Below are positions 7,912 to 15,075 of a stretch of DNA of 38,054 nt, piece by piece. The DNA lies in contig CANFXY010000006.1 of assembly GCA_947451105.1 (NCBI GenBank), positions 1-38,054 on the forward strand, given 5' to 3'. A program made the translations under genes and the position numbers. Position 1 is the stretch's first letter; the number at the start of each line of letters is the position of its first letter. A model generated the notes under the pieces. The model was not told the origin of the DNA and searched no databases. It was given only the letters and a program-made list of their open reading frames with translations. The DNA is from Bacteroidota bacterium (lineage in GTDB: Bacteria; Bacteroidota; Bacteroidia; NS11-12g; UBA955).

Positions 7912-8797
7912 TTACAGAGAATAACTTTTTAAATGTTTGTTTTTATAATGTTTTATAATTTCCAATACCAGCAGCATGATGCTCGCACCAAAAATTGAAA
8001 TTAGGAAGTGGAATAAGCCAGGGTTTTGAAAACTAAAAAGTGTTTGTAAGTAGGAAATATTAAGCGTCAACAGCAACATTAAAATTGCTATTGCTACAAT
8101 TAATATTAAGGATTTGTTGTTTTCTTTAAGTGTAGAAAATACACTTCTGGTTTTCGAGAGGTTGCTCAAAATCAAAAATATATTTCCAACAATTAAAGCA
8201 GAAAAACTTATAGCTCTTGTCTCAAATTCTGAATGGCCTTCATTAATGGTAAATAAGAAAACGGCCAAAACAAATGCCAATAATAACAAGCCTTGTAAAA
8301 CACTTTCGGCTATTTTGTTTCGGCCAAAAAAAGTGTCATTAAGATTTCTTGGCTTTCTAATCATAATGTCTTTTTCCTCCTTCTCCGATTCAAAAGCGAT
8401 TGAACAAACAGGGTCAATAATTAACTCTAAAAACACAATATGAACGGGCAATAAAATGATTGGCAGATTTTCTTCTTTTTTGTTTCCCATCTCTTAAAAC
8501 AAGCGTTCTAGGTGAGGCTATTTTTTTTAAAGCATCGAGTGCTTTTTCAGTTTTATTGCGGTTGTAAAATGTAATAAAAATTATAATCAGAATACTTGAA
8601 AATAAAATAATGCCTTCTCTGTAGTCACCAATAATGAGGTATAAAACCCCGCATGCCAGCAAAAGCATGAACATTGGCTCTTTTATGACACTAAAAGCAA
8701 TTTCTAAAACTGATTTTTTCTCTGAATTGGGTAATTCATTGAATTCACCTTTGTCTAATTTTTGCTGAACCGACTTAGCGGACAATCCTGTTTCCAT
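7912..8797 (-). pseudogene. cation-transporting P-type ATPase remnant with large internal deletion and frameshift
   Basis: Two overlapping frames carry the two ends of one ATPase. From the ATG at 8797, about 105 residues match the N-terminal membrane segments and the start of the actuator domain of a Ca2+-type (P2) ATPase, ending at SPRTLVLRDGKQ. From about 8460 leftwards, in another frame, the protein resumes at LPIILLPVHIVFLELIIDP and runs through the C-terminal transmembrane bundle to 7912. The whole middle is missing, including the TGES and DKTGT phosphorylation motifs and the nucleotide-binding domain, several hundred residues by comparison with the family. The junction is a purine-rich stretch near 8465-8485. 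A 192-residue C-terminal piece could still be translated from an ATG at 8490, but it cannot pump ions. Confidence 0.88.
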
Positions 8798-8805
8798 AGT
8801 AAATA

Positions 8806-8813
8806 CAAATTTA
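8806..8813 (-). promoter_or_regulatory. -7 promoter element (TAAATTTG) of the ATPase pseudogene
   Basis: The minus strand reads TAAATTTG, a perfect match to the Bacteroidota -7 consensus, eight bases before the ATG at 8797. No clear -33 TTG is seen. The pseudogene may therefore still be transcribed and may drive the genes downstream of it. Confidence 0.4.
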
Positions 8814-8847
8814 AGCTACTTTGCTCTACTTGGTATTTTAATATGGG

Positions 8848-11004
8848 TTAATAAAAATCAACTATACCTGTTTCGACATTGTACAAGCCACCAACAATTT
8901 TTATTTTTCCTGCTGATTCTAATTCAGCAATTATTGGGCTCTCTTTTTTGATTCTATCAATTGTTAGCAATACGTTTAACTCAGAAACCTTATTCACAAA
9001 ATCAAGATTTGAACCGTTTCGATTCAATGTAAAGCTTGATTCTTTGTCAATAGCAGGTTTTATTTTATCAAGCAAGGTTGTTAAGTTGCCCAATTGAACA
9101 TGGTTGCAGGCTCCAATTATTGCACCGCATTTTGTATGTCCAAGAACCACAATGAGTTTAACGCCTACTTCGTGAATTGCAAATTCCATGCTGCCAAGTA
9201 TGTCTTCGTTTAATATATTTCCAGCAATTCGAACGCTAAAGATATCGCCTAAACCAAGGTCAAAAATATGTTCTGTGGTTGTCCGAGAATCGATACAACT
9301 TAATACAATTGCAAATGGGTTTTGCCCAAATGAAGTTGCATTTACTTGTTGTTTTAAATATTTTTCAGCCCAATTGCCTTTGACAAATCGAGCATTTCCG
9401 TTTTTAAGAATTTCAAGTATTTCATCGGGATTCAATTTTTCTTGAGTTTCTTTATCCAGCACATCAACAAATTCAATTCGGTCCTCAAGATGATACTGCG
9501 ATTTAATCCCCAATACATTTACCTTAATGTTCTTTATGCCTGAAATTGTATTTTTAAAATCGTTGATAATGTCTAATACATCTTGATCGATATAATCTGA
9601 ATTGCTGCCATCAATAATAACTTTAGAATTATTTGGGATACTCAATAATGTGTCCTTGATGCTCGCTTTATTTAAAAAAGAAACCTGATTGGGTAATTCT
9701 ATTCGCATGGTTTCATCCAAGTGCAATGTTTCCTTTTTCATTACAAATGGATTGTTAAAGTTACTCTTTAATAAATAGAATATACTGATTGTCAATCCGA
9801 TTAGAACACCTATGAGTAAATCGGTAAACACAATGGCTAATATGGTACAGATAAAAGGGATAAATTGATTCTGCCCCTTTGAATACATGTTTTTATAGAG
9901 TTCCACTTTTGTAAGCTTATAACCTGTAACCAATAAGATGGATGCCAAGGACGCTAATGGAATTAAATTGAGAAAGGGACTTAAAGCCAATAAACTTATA
10001 AGTAAAAACAAGCCATGAATAATGCTTGATAATTTTGTTTTTCCTCCTGCATTGATATTGACAGAGCTTCTCACAATTACGGAGGTTATGGGTATCCCGC
10101 CAATAAATCCCGATAGCATATTGCCTGTTCCTTGTGCAATTAATTCTTTATTGGGAGAGGCATAGCGTTTTTCTGGGTCAATGTTTTCAATGGCTTCTAA
10201 ATTTAATAATGTTTCAAGGGATGCTACAATTGCTATGGTTAAAGCAATTAGCCATACATTGTAATTGCCAATTTCGCTAAATTTAGGAAAGACAAACATT
10301 TGTTTGATTCCATTAAACATCGGGATGTTAACAAGATGACTCTGCTCTATTTGTAAAGAAGGAATAAAAATACCGAAAATGTAATTGATTAAAATGCCAA
10401 TAAATACAACAATCAATGAAGCGGGTAAAAATTGTAATTTTTTTAGTCTAGTTTTATCCCAATAGATCAAAACAAAAAGTGAAACAATCGATACAATCAA
10501 TGCTCCCCAAGAAAAAAAGTTGAAAATCTTTAACAACTCTGAAAAAGTGTTTTCGCCATCGGCTTGGAAAAACGAAAAATCATCCTCTGGATCTTTGTCA
10601 TATCCCATTGCATGCGGTATTTGTTTTAATATTAGAATAACGCCAATTGCTGCCAATAAGCCTTTTATAACATTGCTTGGGATGTAGTTGGCGATAAATC
10701 CACCTTTAAAAATACCAAGTAATATTTGGAATAGACCTGCAATTACAACAGCCAAAAGGAAAATTTCGAAACTTCCCAATTGTGTGATAGAGCTCAATAC
10801 AATTGCTGAAAGTCCTGCTGCAGGTCCGCTAACACTGGTTTGCGATTGGCTTAAAAAACCCACAACAATACCGCCAATTATCCCGGAAATAATGCCAGAT
10901 AATAAAGGTGCGCCGCTGGCCAATGCAACGCCTAAGCACAAAGGCAAGGCAACCAAAAACACCACTAAGCCCGCCGGTAAATCACTTTTAATTTTTTTAA
11001 ACAT
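8848..11004 (-). CDS. SulP-type anion transporter fused to STAS-like and beta-carbonic anhydrase domains
   Basis: This 718-residue protein has three parts. Residues 1 to about 400 are a SulP/SLC26 membrane domain (LPAGLVVFLVALPLCLGVAL at the start, GIPITSVIVRSSVNINAGG in the middle). Residues about 430-535 are a STAS-like cytoplasmic domain. Residues about 545-718 are a beta-carbonic anhydrase with the zinc ligands C570, H623 and C626 (CIDSR, then HTKC) and the Asp572/Arg574 dyad. Such SulP-anhydrase fusions are known and are thought to carry bicarbonate and interconvert it with CO2 at the membrane. All zinc ligands are intact, so the enzyme should be active. It is the first gene of the minus-strand run and is divergent from the ECF operon. 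Confidence 0.93.
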   Translation of the reverse strand: MFKKIKSDLPAGLVVFLVALPLCLGVALASGAPLLSGIISGIIGGIVVGFLSQSQTSVSGPAAGLSAIVLSSITQLGSFEIFLLAVVIAGLFQILLGIFKGGFIANYIPSNVIKGLLAAIGVILILKQIPHAMGYDKDPEDDFSFFQADGENTFSELLKIFNFFSWGALIVSIVSLFVLIYWDKTRLKKLQFLPASLIVVFIGILINYIFGIFIPSLQIEQSHLVNIPMFNGIKQMFVFPKFSEIGNYNVWLIALTIAIVASLETLLNLEAIENIDPEKRYASPNKELIAQGTGNMLSGFIGGIPITSVIVRSSVNINAGGKTKLSSIIHGLFLLISLLALSPFLNLIPLASLASILLVTGYKLTKVELYKNMYSKGQNQFIPFICTILAIVFTDLLIGVLIGLTISIFYLLKSNFNNPFVMKKETLHLDETMRIELPNQVSFLNKASIKDTLLSIPNNSKVIIDGSNSDYIDQDVLDIINDFKNTISGIKNIKVNVLGIKSQYHLEDRIEFVDVLDKETQEKLNPDEILEILKNGNARFVKGNWAEKYLKQQVNATSFGQNPFAIVLSCIDSRTTTEHIFDLGLGDIFSVRIAGNILNEDILGSMEFAIHEVGVKLIVVLGHTKCGAIIGACNHVQLGNLTTLLDKIKPAIDKESSFTLNRNGSNLDFVNKVSELNVLLTIDRIKKESPIIAELESAGKIKIVGGLYNVETGIVDFY

Positions 11005-11023
11005 TTTTTATAATTATTTGAAT

Positions 11024-11039
11024 ATCTAATTATCTAATT
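11024..11039. repeat. tandem 8-mer ATCTAATT x2 between SulP and the ECF operon
   Basis: Two direct copies of ATCTAATT (11024-11031 and 11032-11039) lie in the divergent intergenic region, in the 5' leader of the SulP gene. A 12-mer inside them, TCTAATTATCTA, recurs at 11797-11808 just before the anti-sigma gene. The region is very AT-rich, so this may be coincidence. Confidence 0.3.
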
Positions 11040-11158
11040 ATTCGCAATTTAGGCAATCGTTTTTTTAAATTAAATAGATTTTTTCGACATTTTTTTATGG
11101 GTTTTAACCTTATTCTTCCAAGGAATAAATAATTGCTTTATTTGCTCAGTTTAAAAAC

Positions 11159-11791
11159 ATGTTTTGTCTTTTATTCATCAAATTTCAAGTTCCGTTAAAA
11201 AAATTTAATAATTGTTTTGATTTTATTTCATTTAAAATTGCACCTTTAATATTTCTGATTCTGAATCTTGAGCAATTATATCAAATGTATAAAGACATGG
11301 TTTATAACCTTGCACTGAGTTATGTTCAAAATTCTGAAGATGCTGAAGAAATTACCCAAGATGTATTTGTCGCCGTACACCAATCAATCTCTGGTTTCAA
11401 AGCCCAATCGAACATAAAAACGTGGATTTACCGCATAAGCATCAATAAGTCTTTGGATTTCATAAAAGCCAAAAAGCGTCAAAAAAGATTTGGTAACTTT
11501 ACCTCTTTGTTTTTTGACAACCGTTCAGAAATAAAATACCAAGATTCAGATTTTAAACACCCAGGTATTGTTTTGGAGGAAAAAGAGGCCATCATGCACT
11601 TGTTTAAAATCATCAATCAATTGCCAGACAATCAAAAAACAGTTTTAATACTTTCTAAAATTGAGAATAAGTCACAGAAAGAAATTTCTGAAATAATGAA
11701 TATTTCAGTCAAGGCAGTAGAATCACTGTTTCAAAGGGCCAAGAAAAATATTGAAAAAAAAATATACCCAAACAAAGGATTAACAAAATAA
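11159..11791 (+). CDS. ECF-family RNA polymerase sigma factor (start uncertain)
   Basis: Region 2 runs from about residue 36 (LNLEQLYQMYKDMVYNLALS, then EDAEEITQDVFVAVHQ and IKTWIYRISINKSLDFIKA). Region 4 lies near the C-terminus (LPDNQKTVLILSKIENKSQ, then ISVKAVESLFQRAKKNI), as in ECF sigma-70 factors. I give the ATG at 11159 because it is the only ATG that keeps all of region 2, but the 34 residues it adds are low-complexity F/I/K-rich and look like translated intergenic DNA. Translation more likely begins at CTG 11261 or ATT 11258, or at ATG 11285, which cuts region 2.1. It heads the copper-type operon and is followed after 21 bp by its probable anti-sigma factor. Confidence 0.9.
   Translation: MFCLLFIKFQVPLKKFNNCFDFISFKIAPLIFLILNLEQLYQMYKDMVYNLALSYVQNSEDAEEITQDVFVAVHQSISGFKAQSNIKTWIYRISINKSLDFIKAKKRQKRFGNFTSLFFDNRSEIKYQDSDFKHPGIVLEEKEAIMHLFKIINQLPDNQKTVLILSKIENKSQKEISEIMNISVKAVESLFQRAKKNIEKKIYPNKGLTK
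11212..11240 (+). promoter_or_regulatory. candidate promoter of the ECF sigma gene
   Basis: A TTG at 11212-11214 is followed after 18 bp by TAAAATTG at 11233-11240, one mismatch from TAnnTTTG. If used, transcription would begin about 11245, inside the long ORF, excluding the ATG at 11159. A weaker alternative -7 (TTTATTTG) lies just ahead of 11159. Confidence 0.25.
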
Positions 11792-11801
11792 CATCGTCTA
11801 A
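11773..11801 (+). promoter_or_regulatory. putative ECF-dependent promoter, copy 1
   Basis: CAAAGGATT at 11773-11781, 12 bp of spacer, then TCGTCTAA at 11794-11801, ending 11 bp before the ATG at 11813. The same two blocks with the same spacing occur at 14176-14204. Seen as CAAAGG-N16-CGTCTAA this has ECF promoter geometry, with a CGTC-type -10 and 16-bp spacer. The upstream block overlaps the last codons of the sigma gene. It would drive the anti-sigma, sensor, MbnP and MbnH genes. Confidence 0.6.
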
Positions 11802-11812
11802 TTATCTACAAA

Positions 11813-12070
11813 ATGAAACCGAACCATCCAATAGATCATTTAAGCCAAATTGAAAAAGTGGAAGCGCCTGCACATTTGTTTGAAAAAATTCAAACTAGAA
11901 TTGACAAGCAAAAAGCAGAAAGTTTTTCAATTGCGGCATCTTATGCTATTGCAGCATCAATTGTTTTATTTCTTTGCCTAAACATTAGTCTAATTGTTTT
12001 CAAAGAAAACGCGAACAATAAAATGAATTTATTTACCCAATTGAATACCAATAACGATCTATACAAATGA
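11813..12070 (+). CDS. small one-TM protein, probable anti-sigma factor (CnrY-like position and size)
   Basis: An 85-residue protein with a charged N-terminal part of about 37 residues (containing IEKVEAPAHLFEKIQTRI), one hydrophobic helix at about residues 40-63 and a short 20-residue tail that would lie in the periplasm. It lacks a zinc-binding HxxxCxxC motif. I do not recognise a named family from sequence. The position directly after an ECF sigma gene, the topology and the 4-bp overlap with a CpxP/CnrX-like sensor suggest a membrane-bound anti-sigma factor like CnrY of Cupriavidus, which is similar in size. This is inference from context. Confidence 0.7.
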   Translation: MKPNHPIDHLSQIEKVEAPAHLFEKIQTRIDKQKAESFSIAASYAIAASIVLFLCLNISLIVFKENANNKMNLFTQLNTNNDLYK

Positions 12071-12510
12071 ACAAAGTAAAATTATTAAGCGTGGCAGCAA
12101 TTATACTGCTGATAACTAATTTAATTTCATTGGCATTTATTTTAAACAATAAGCCAGGTAAGAGAGAAGGCCCGAAAGACTACATCATCAAACAATTGAA
12201 TTTTGATGAAAATCAAATAAAGGAATATCAAAAATTGATATTTGACCACCGAATGAATATTCGCAATTACGATGATAAAATATACATACTCAAAGGCGAA
12301 TTATACGGCTTTTTGAATTCACATTCTGAAACTGAAAAAGATTCGTTAATAGGTGAGATTGCGAAAGCTCAAATGGAAGTAGAAAAAATCCATTGTAAAC
12401 ACTTTAAAGATATAAAGAACTTGTGCAAACCATCTCAAATGAATGCCTATAACGACTTGTTGTTAGAAATGTCATACTTGTTCTCGCCATACAGGAAGCC
12501 CAAAAATTAA
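12067..12510 (+). CDS. membrane-anchored CpxP/CnrX-like periplasmic metal sensor
   Basis: This 147-residue protein has an N-terminal membrane anchor (about residues 5-26) followed by an all-helical periplasmic domain with the paired LxxxQ pattern of the Spy/CpxP/heavy-metal-resistance fold (FDENQIKEYQKLIFDHRM and CKPSQMNAYNDLLLEM). Possible metal ligands are H61, M63, H86, M103, H109, C110, H112, C120 and M125, a set rich in sulfur and imidazole as expected for copper or a similar soft metal. Length and layout match CnrX, which signals metal to the anti-sigma factor CnrY. It overlaps the anti-sigma gene by 4 bp and is followed one base later by the MbnP gene. Confidence 0.72.
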   Translation: MNKVKLLSVAAIILLITNLISLAFILNNKPGKREGPKDYIIKQLNFDENQIKEYQKLIFDHRMNIRNYDDKIYILKGELYGFLNSHSETEKDSLIGEIAKAQMEVEKIHCKHFKDIKNLCKPSQMNAYNDLLLEMSYLFSPYRKPKN

Positions 12511-12511
12511 A

Positions 12512-13168
12512 ATGAGCCCATCGTTTAGATACTTTTCTCTTTTATTTCTGTTTTTTATAAACAACGCTTTTGCAACACCTTTGGCAAAAGTAAAAGTAGT
12601 ACTAAATCGACCAGCTCTAACAGATTCAATAGCAATCGATGTGTTTAAATGCTATCTGTCAAACATTGTAATTTCTGATTCTAATTACAAGAATGACTTA
12701 AGTCCAAGTAATTATCATTTATTGGATTTTTCAAATTCGGATACAATCTTTCTCTTTGTAAGTCCTTTTGCAAATGCCAATTCTATTGAATTTAATTTGG
12801 GCATAGACAGCATAATCAATTCTTCAGGGGCATTGGGTGGCCAATTGGATCCGAGCAACGGTATGTACTGGACCTGGCAAAGTGGCTATATCAATTTCAA
12901 AATTGAAGGCTCATCTCCAATCTGCACGTCAAGAAACCATGAATTTCAATTTCATGCCGGAGGCTATGCCTACCCTTATAATGCATTAAAAGCATTTAAG
13001 TTTGAATTGCAACCCAACAAACCGTTTCATATAGAAATTGACCTAGCACTTTTTTTCAATATGATTTCGCTTAAAAATCTTGACCATGTGATGTCACCTG
13101 GCCCCAATGCACTTAAAATTTCCAAAGCCTTAGCATCTTGTTTTAAAATAGTCGAGGATGAAAAATAA
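12512..13168 (+). CDS. MbnP-like copper-binding protein
   Basis: A 218-residue exported protein with a signal peptide (residues 1 to about 21, cleaved near AFA-TP). Its core matches the MbnP family: GGQLDPSNGMYWTWQSGYI at about residues 109-127 with W120 and W122, then FQFHAGG with H148, and FHIEID with H173. Two cysteines, C47 and C138, could form a disulfide. In characterised MbnP a tryptophan is oxidised to kynurenine by the partner di-heme enzyme MbnH and is then needed for copper binding. The gene overlaps the MbnH-like gene by 11 bp, supporting a working pair. No methanobactin precursor or MbnB/C is present. Confidence 0.88.
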   Translation: MSPSFRYFSLLFLFFINNAFATPLAKVKVVLNRPALTDSIAIDVFKCYLSNIVISDSNYKNDLSPSNYHLLDFSNSDTIFLFVSPFANANSIEFNLGIDSIINSSGALGGQLDPSNGMYWTWQSGYINFKIEGSSPICTSRNHEFQFHAGGYAYPYNALKAFKFELQPNKPFHIEIDLALFFNMISLKNLDHVMSPGPNALKISKALASCFKIVEDEK

Positions 13169-14171
13169 ATTAATTTTATTGTCTGTTTTATTGCTTTGCA
13201 TCGCTTTTGTTTCCATCAATAAAAACGCCTTCAAATATCCTAAATATTTCCCCAAACCGGTTTATGCACTTGAAAACAATAATAGGACTGAATTTAAAAT
13301 TGAATTAGGTCGGGTTTTGTTTTATGATCCAATACTCTCCAAAGACAACTCGATCTCTTGTGCTTCTTGCCACAACCCTTATAATGCATTTGCCCATGTT
13401 GACCACAGTTTAAGCCATGGCATAAACGATAAAATTGGCAAACGCAATGCGCCTGTATTGTTTAATTTGGCTTGGCAGAAATCGTTTATGTGGGATGGAG
13501 CCATCAATCATTTGGATGTTCAAGCGCTTGCGCCAATCACACATCCCGATGAAATGGGGGAGACCATTTCAAATGTATTGCTAAAGTTGAATCGAAGTCA
13601 ATCCTACAAACAATTGTTTTACAAAGCATATGGTGACTCGCTGATTAATTCGGAAAGAACGCTAAAGTCAATTTCCCAGTTTTTGTTGAGTTTAATCAGT
13701 TCAAATTCTAGATACGACAGCATGGTGCTTGGTAAAATAAAATTTAATACGAAAGAACAAAATGGTTACCGCTTATTTCAATTGCATTGCAATACCTGCC
13801 ATAGAGAACCACTGTTTACGGATTTCACATTTCAAAGCAACAGACTGAGCATCGATACCAGTTTGAATGACTTAGGTCGATACAGTGTCAGTTTATTGCC
13901 CCGTGATTCATTTAAGTTCAAGGTTCCTACTTTGAGAAACATTGAGTTTTCTTACCCTTACATGCACGACGGACGTTTTAAAACCTTAGCCCAAGTCATG
14001 AACCATTACAATTCTATAGGCTTGATAAACGAAAATATATTAAAAGAACTTCGTAAAGTTATGAAATTAAGTAGCAACGAAAAGGTTGACCTCATTGCTT
14101 TTTTAAAAACCTTAACGGATAAAAAATTTCTTTTTGACGCCAAGCACACTTATTCTAAAAACAATAAATAA
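13158..14171 (+). CDS. MbnH-like di-heme c-type peroxidase (CcpA/MauG superfamily)
   Basis: This 337-residue protein has an N-terminal signal or anchor helix (residues 4-20) and two CxxCH haem sites, C68-A-S-C71-H72 and C211-N-T-C214-H215. It also has the bacterial peroxidase landmarks RNAPVLFNLAWQKSFMWDG and SYPYMHDGRFKTL. The superfamily uses peroxide; members next to MbnP (MbnH) oxidise a tryptophan of that partner to kynurenine. The 11-bp overlap with the MbnP gene makes that role the best guess, although an ordinary cytochrome c peroxidase cannot be excluded from sequence alone. A 43-bp gap with a promoter-like element follows. Confidence 0.88.
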   Translation: MKNKLILLSVLLLCIAFVSINKNAFKYPKYFPKPVYALENNNRTEFKIELGRVLFYDPILSKDNSISCASCHNPYNAFAHVDHSLSHGINDKIGKRNAPVLFNLAWQKSFMWDGAINHLDVQALAPITHPDEMGETISNVLLKLNRSQSYKQLFYKAYGDSLINSERTLKSISQFLLSLISSNSRYDSMVLGKIKFNTKEQNGYRLFQLHCNTCHREPLFTDFTFQSNRLSIDTSLNDLGRYSVSLLPRDSFKFKVPTLRNIEFSYPYMHDGRFKTLAQVMNHYNSIGLINENILKELRKVMKLSSNEKVDLIAFLKTLTDKKFLFDAKHTYSKNNK

Positions 14172-14175
14172 GCAG

Positions 14176-14204
14176 CAAAGGATTTTGAAATTTAAATCGT
14201 CTAA
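14176..14204 (+). promoter_or_regulatory. putative ECF-dependent promoter, copy 2
   Basis: CAAAGGATT at 14176-14184, 12 bp of spacer, then TCGTCTAA at 14197-14204, ending 10 bp before the ATG at 14215. All 17 bases and the spacing equal the copy at 11773-11801. It fills the only sizeable gap inside the operon and would drive the four T9SS genes and the thioredoxin-like gene. Confidence 0.62.
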
Positions 14205-14214
14205 ACATTAAAAC

Positions 14215-15075
14215 ATGAGAAAAATATATTTAAGTATAGCCTTTATCACAACATCAATTTGCAGCATAAACGGACAATCTGTTCCCAATTCTAGCTTTGA
14301 GACTTGGTCGCAAAATGGTCCTTTTGAAACACCAAACAATTGGAATGTCAGTCCTGCCGCATCGAAGTCAACCGATGCCCATACAGGAAGCTATGCTTTG
14401 CAACTAAAAACGGGGATTTTCACCAATCCACAAACCCAGTCGACTGATACCATTCCAGGAATGGCAGCCACCGGTCAACAGGGTATGGGGCCCGGCAATC
14501 AAGGTGTCAATGGTTTTCCTTATACTGCCAGACCAGATAGCTTGGTTTTTTGGTACAAATACCAAGCCCAAAATCTAGACTCATTTGTGGTTCGTTTAAC
14601 TTTATCAAAATGGAATGCTAATGCGAAAGTCATCATTTCAGATATTGTTTTTAAGGGTGGTACAACATCCAAATACACAAGAATAGCTCTTGCCGTTCAA
14701 TATTTTTCAAATTCAACACCCGATACTGCAACCATTCAGGCAATTAGCAGTCAAAGTCCTAGAGAAAATTTAATTTTGGGTTCCACATTAATTATAGATG
14801 ACATCAGTTTTAAGAGCAACAGCAGCTCTTTTGACAAAAGTGTTCAGAATGATGAAAAACAGATTTCATTGTTTCCAAATCCTTGCTCTCAGGTGTTATC
14901 CATAGCGAATTTTACAAGTGAAAAGCTTAAATTAATTGATGTATATGGTTCTGTTGTATTAGAGCAAAATACAATGGGATTAAATCAACTTGAACTATCA
15001 ACCGCTTCATTGGCCTCCGGAATTTACTTCTTGGTTCTAAATGATGGCGTTTACCACAAAATAATAAAAGAATAA
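14215..15075 (+). CDS. PCMD-like secreted protein with T9SS type A sorting domain
   Basis: A 286-residue protein with a signal peptide (to about residue 20). Its jelly-roll-like core starts VPNSSFETWSQNG and contains TGSYALQLKT, DSLVFWYKYQ and the ending LIIDDISF, a pattern I associate with the PCMD/carbohydrate-binding type domains of Bacteroidota. From about residue 215 there is a T9SS type A C-terminal domain (LFPNPCSQVLSI, then LASGIYFLVL). It is thus exported to the surface or medium. Its partner or ligand is unknown. A Gly/Met/Gln-rich loop (GMAATGQQGMGPGNQG) is at about residues 82-97. It abuts the multicopper oxidase gene with no gap. Confidence 0.75.
   Translation: MRKIYLSIAFITTSICSINGQSVPNSSFETWSQNGPFETPNNWNVSPAASKSTDAHTGSYALQLKTGIFTNPQTQSTDTIPGMAATGQQGMGPGNQGVNGFPYTARPDSLVFWYKYQAQNLDSFVVRLTLSKWNANAKVIISDIVFKGGTTSKYTRIALAVQYFSNSTPDTATIQAISSQSPRENLILGSTLIIDDISFKSNSSSFDKSVQNDEKQISLFPNPCSQVLSIANFTSEKLKLIDVYGSVVLEQNTMGLNQLELSTASLASGIYFLVLNDGVYHKIIKE

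Noticed and set aside
11025-11808. 12-mer TCTAATTATCTA at 11025-11036 and 11797-11808 as a third regulatory copy
   Set aside because: The upstream copy lacks both the CAAAGG block and the CGTC bases. The shared part is AT-rich and low in complexity.
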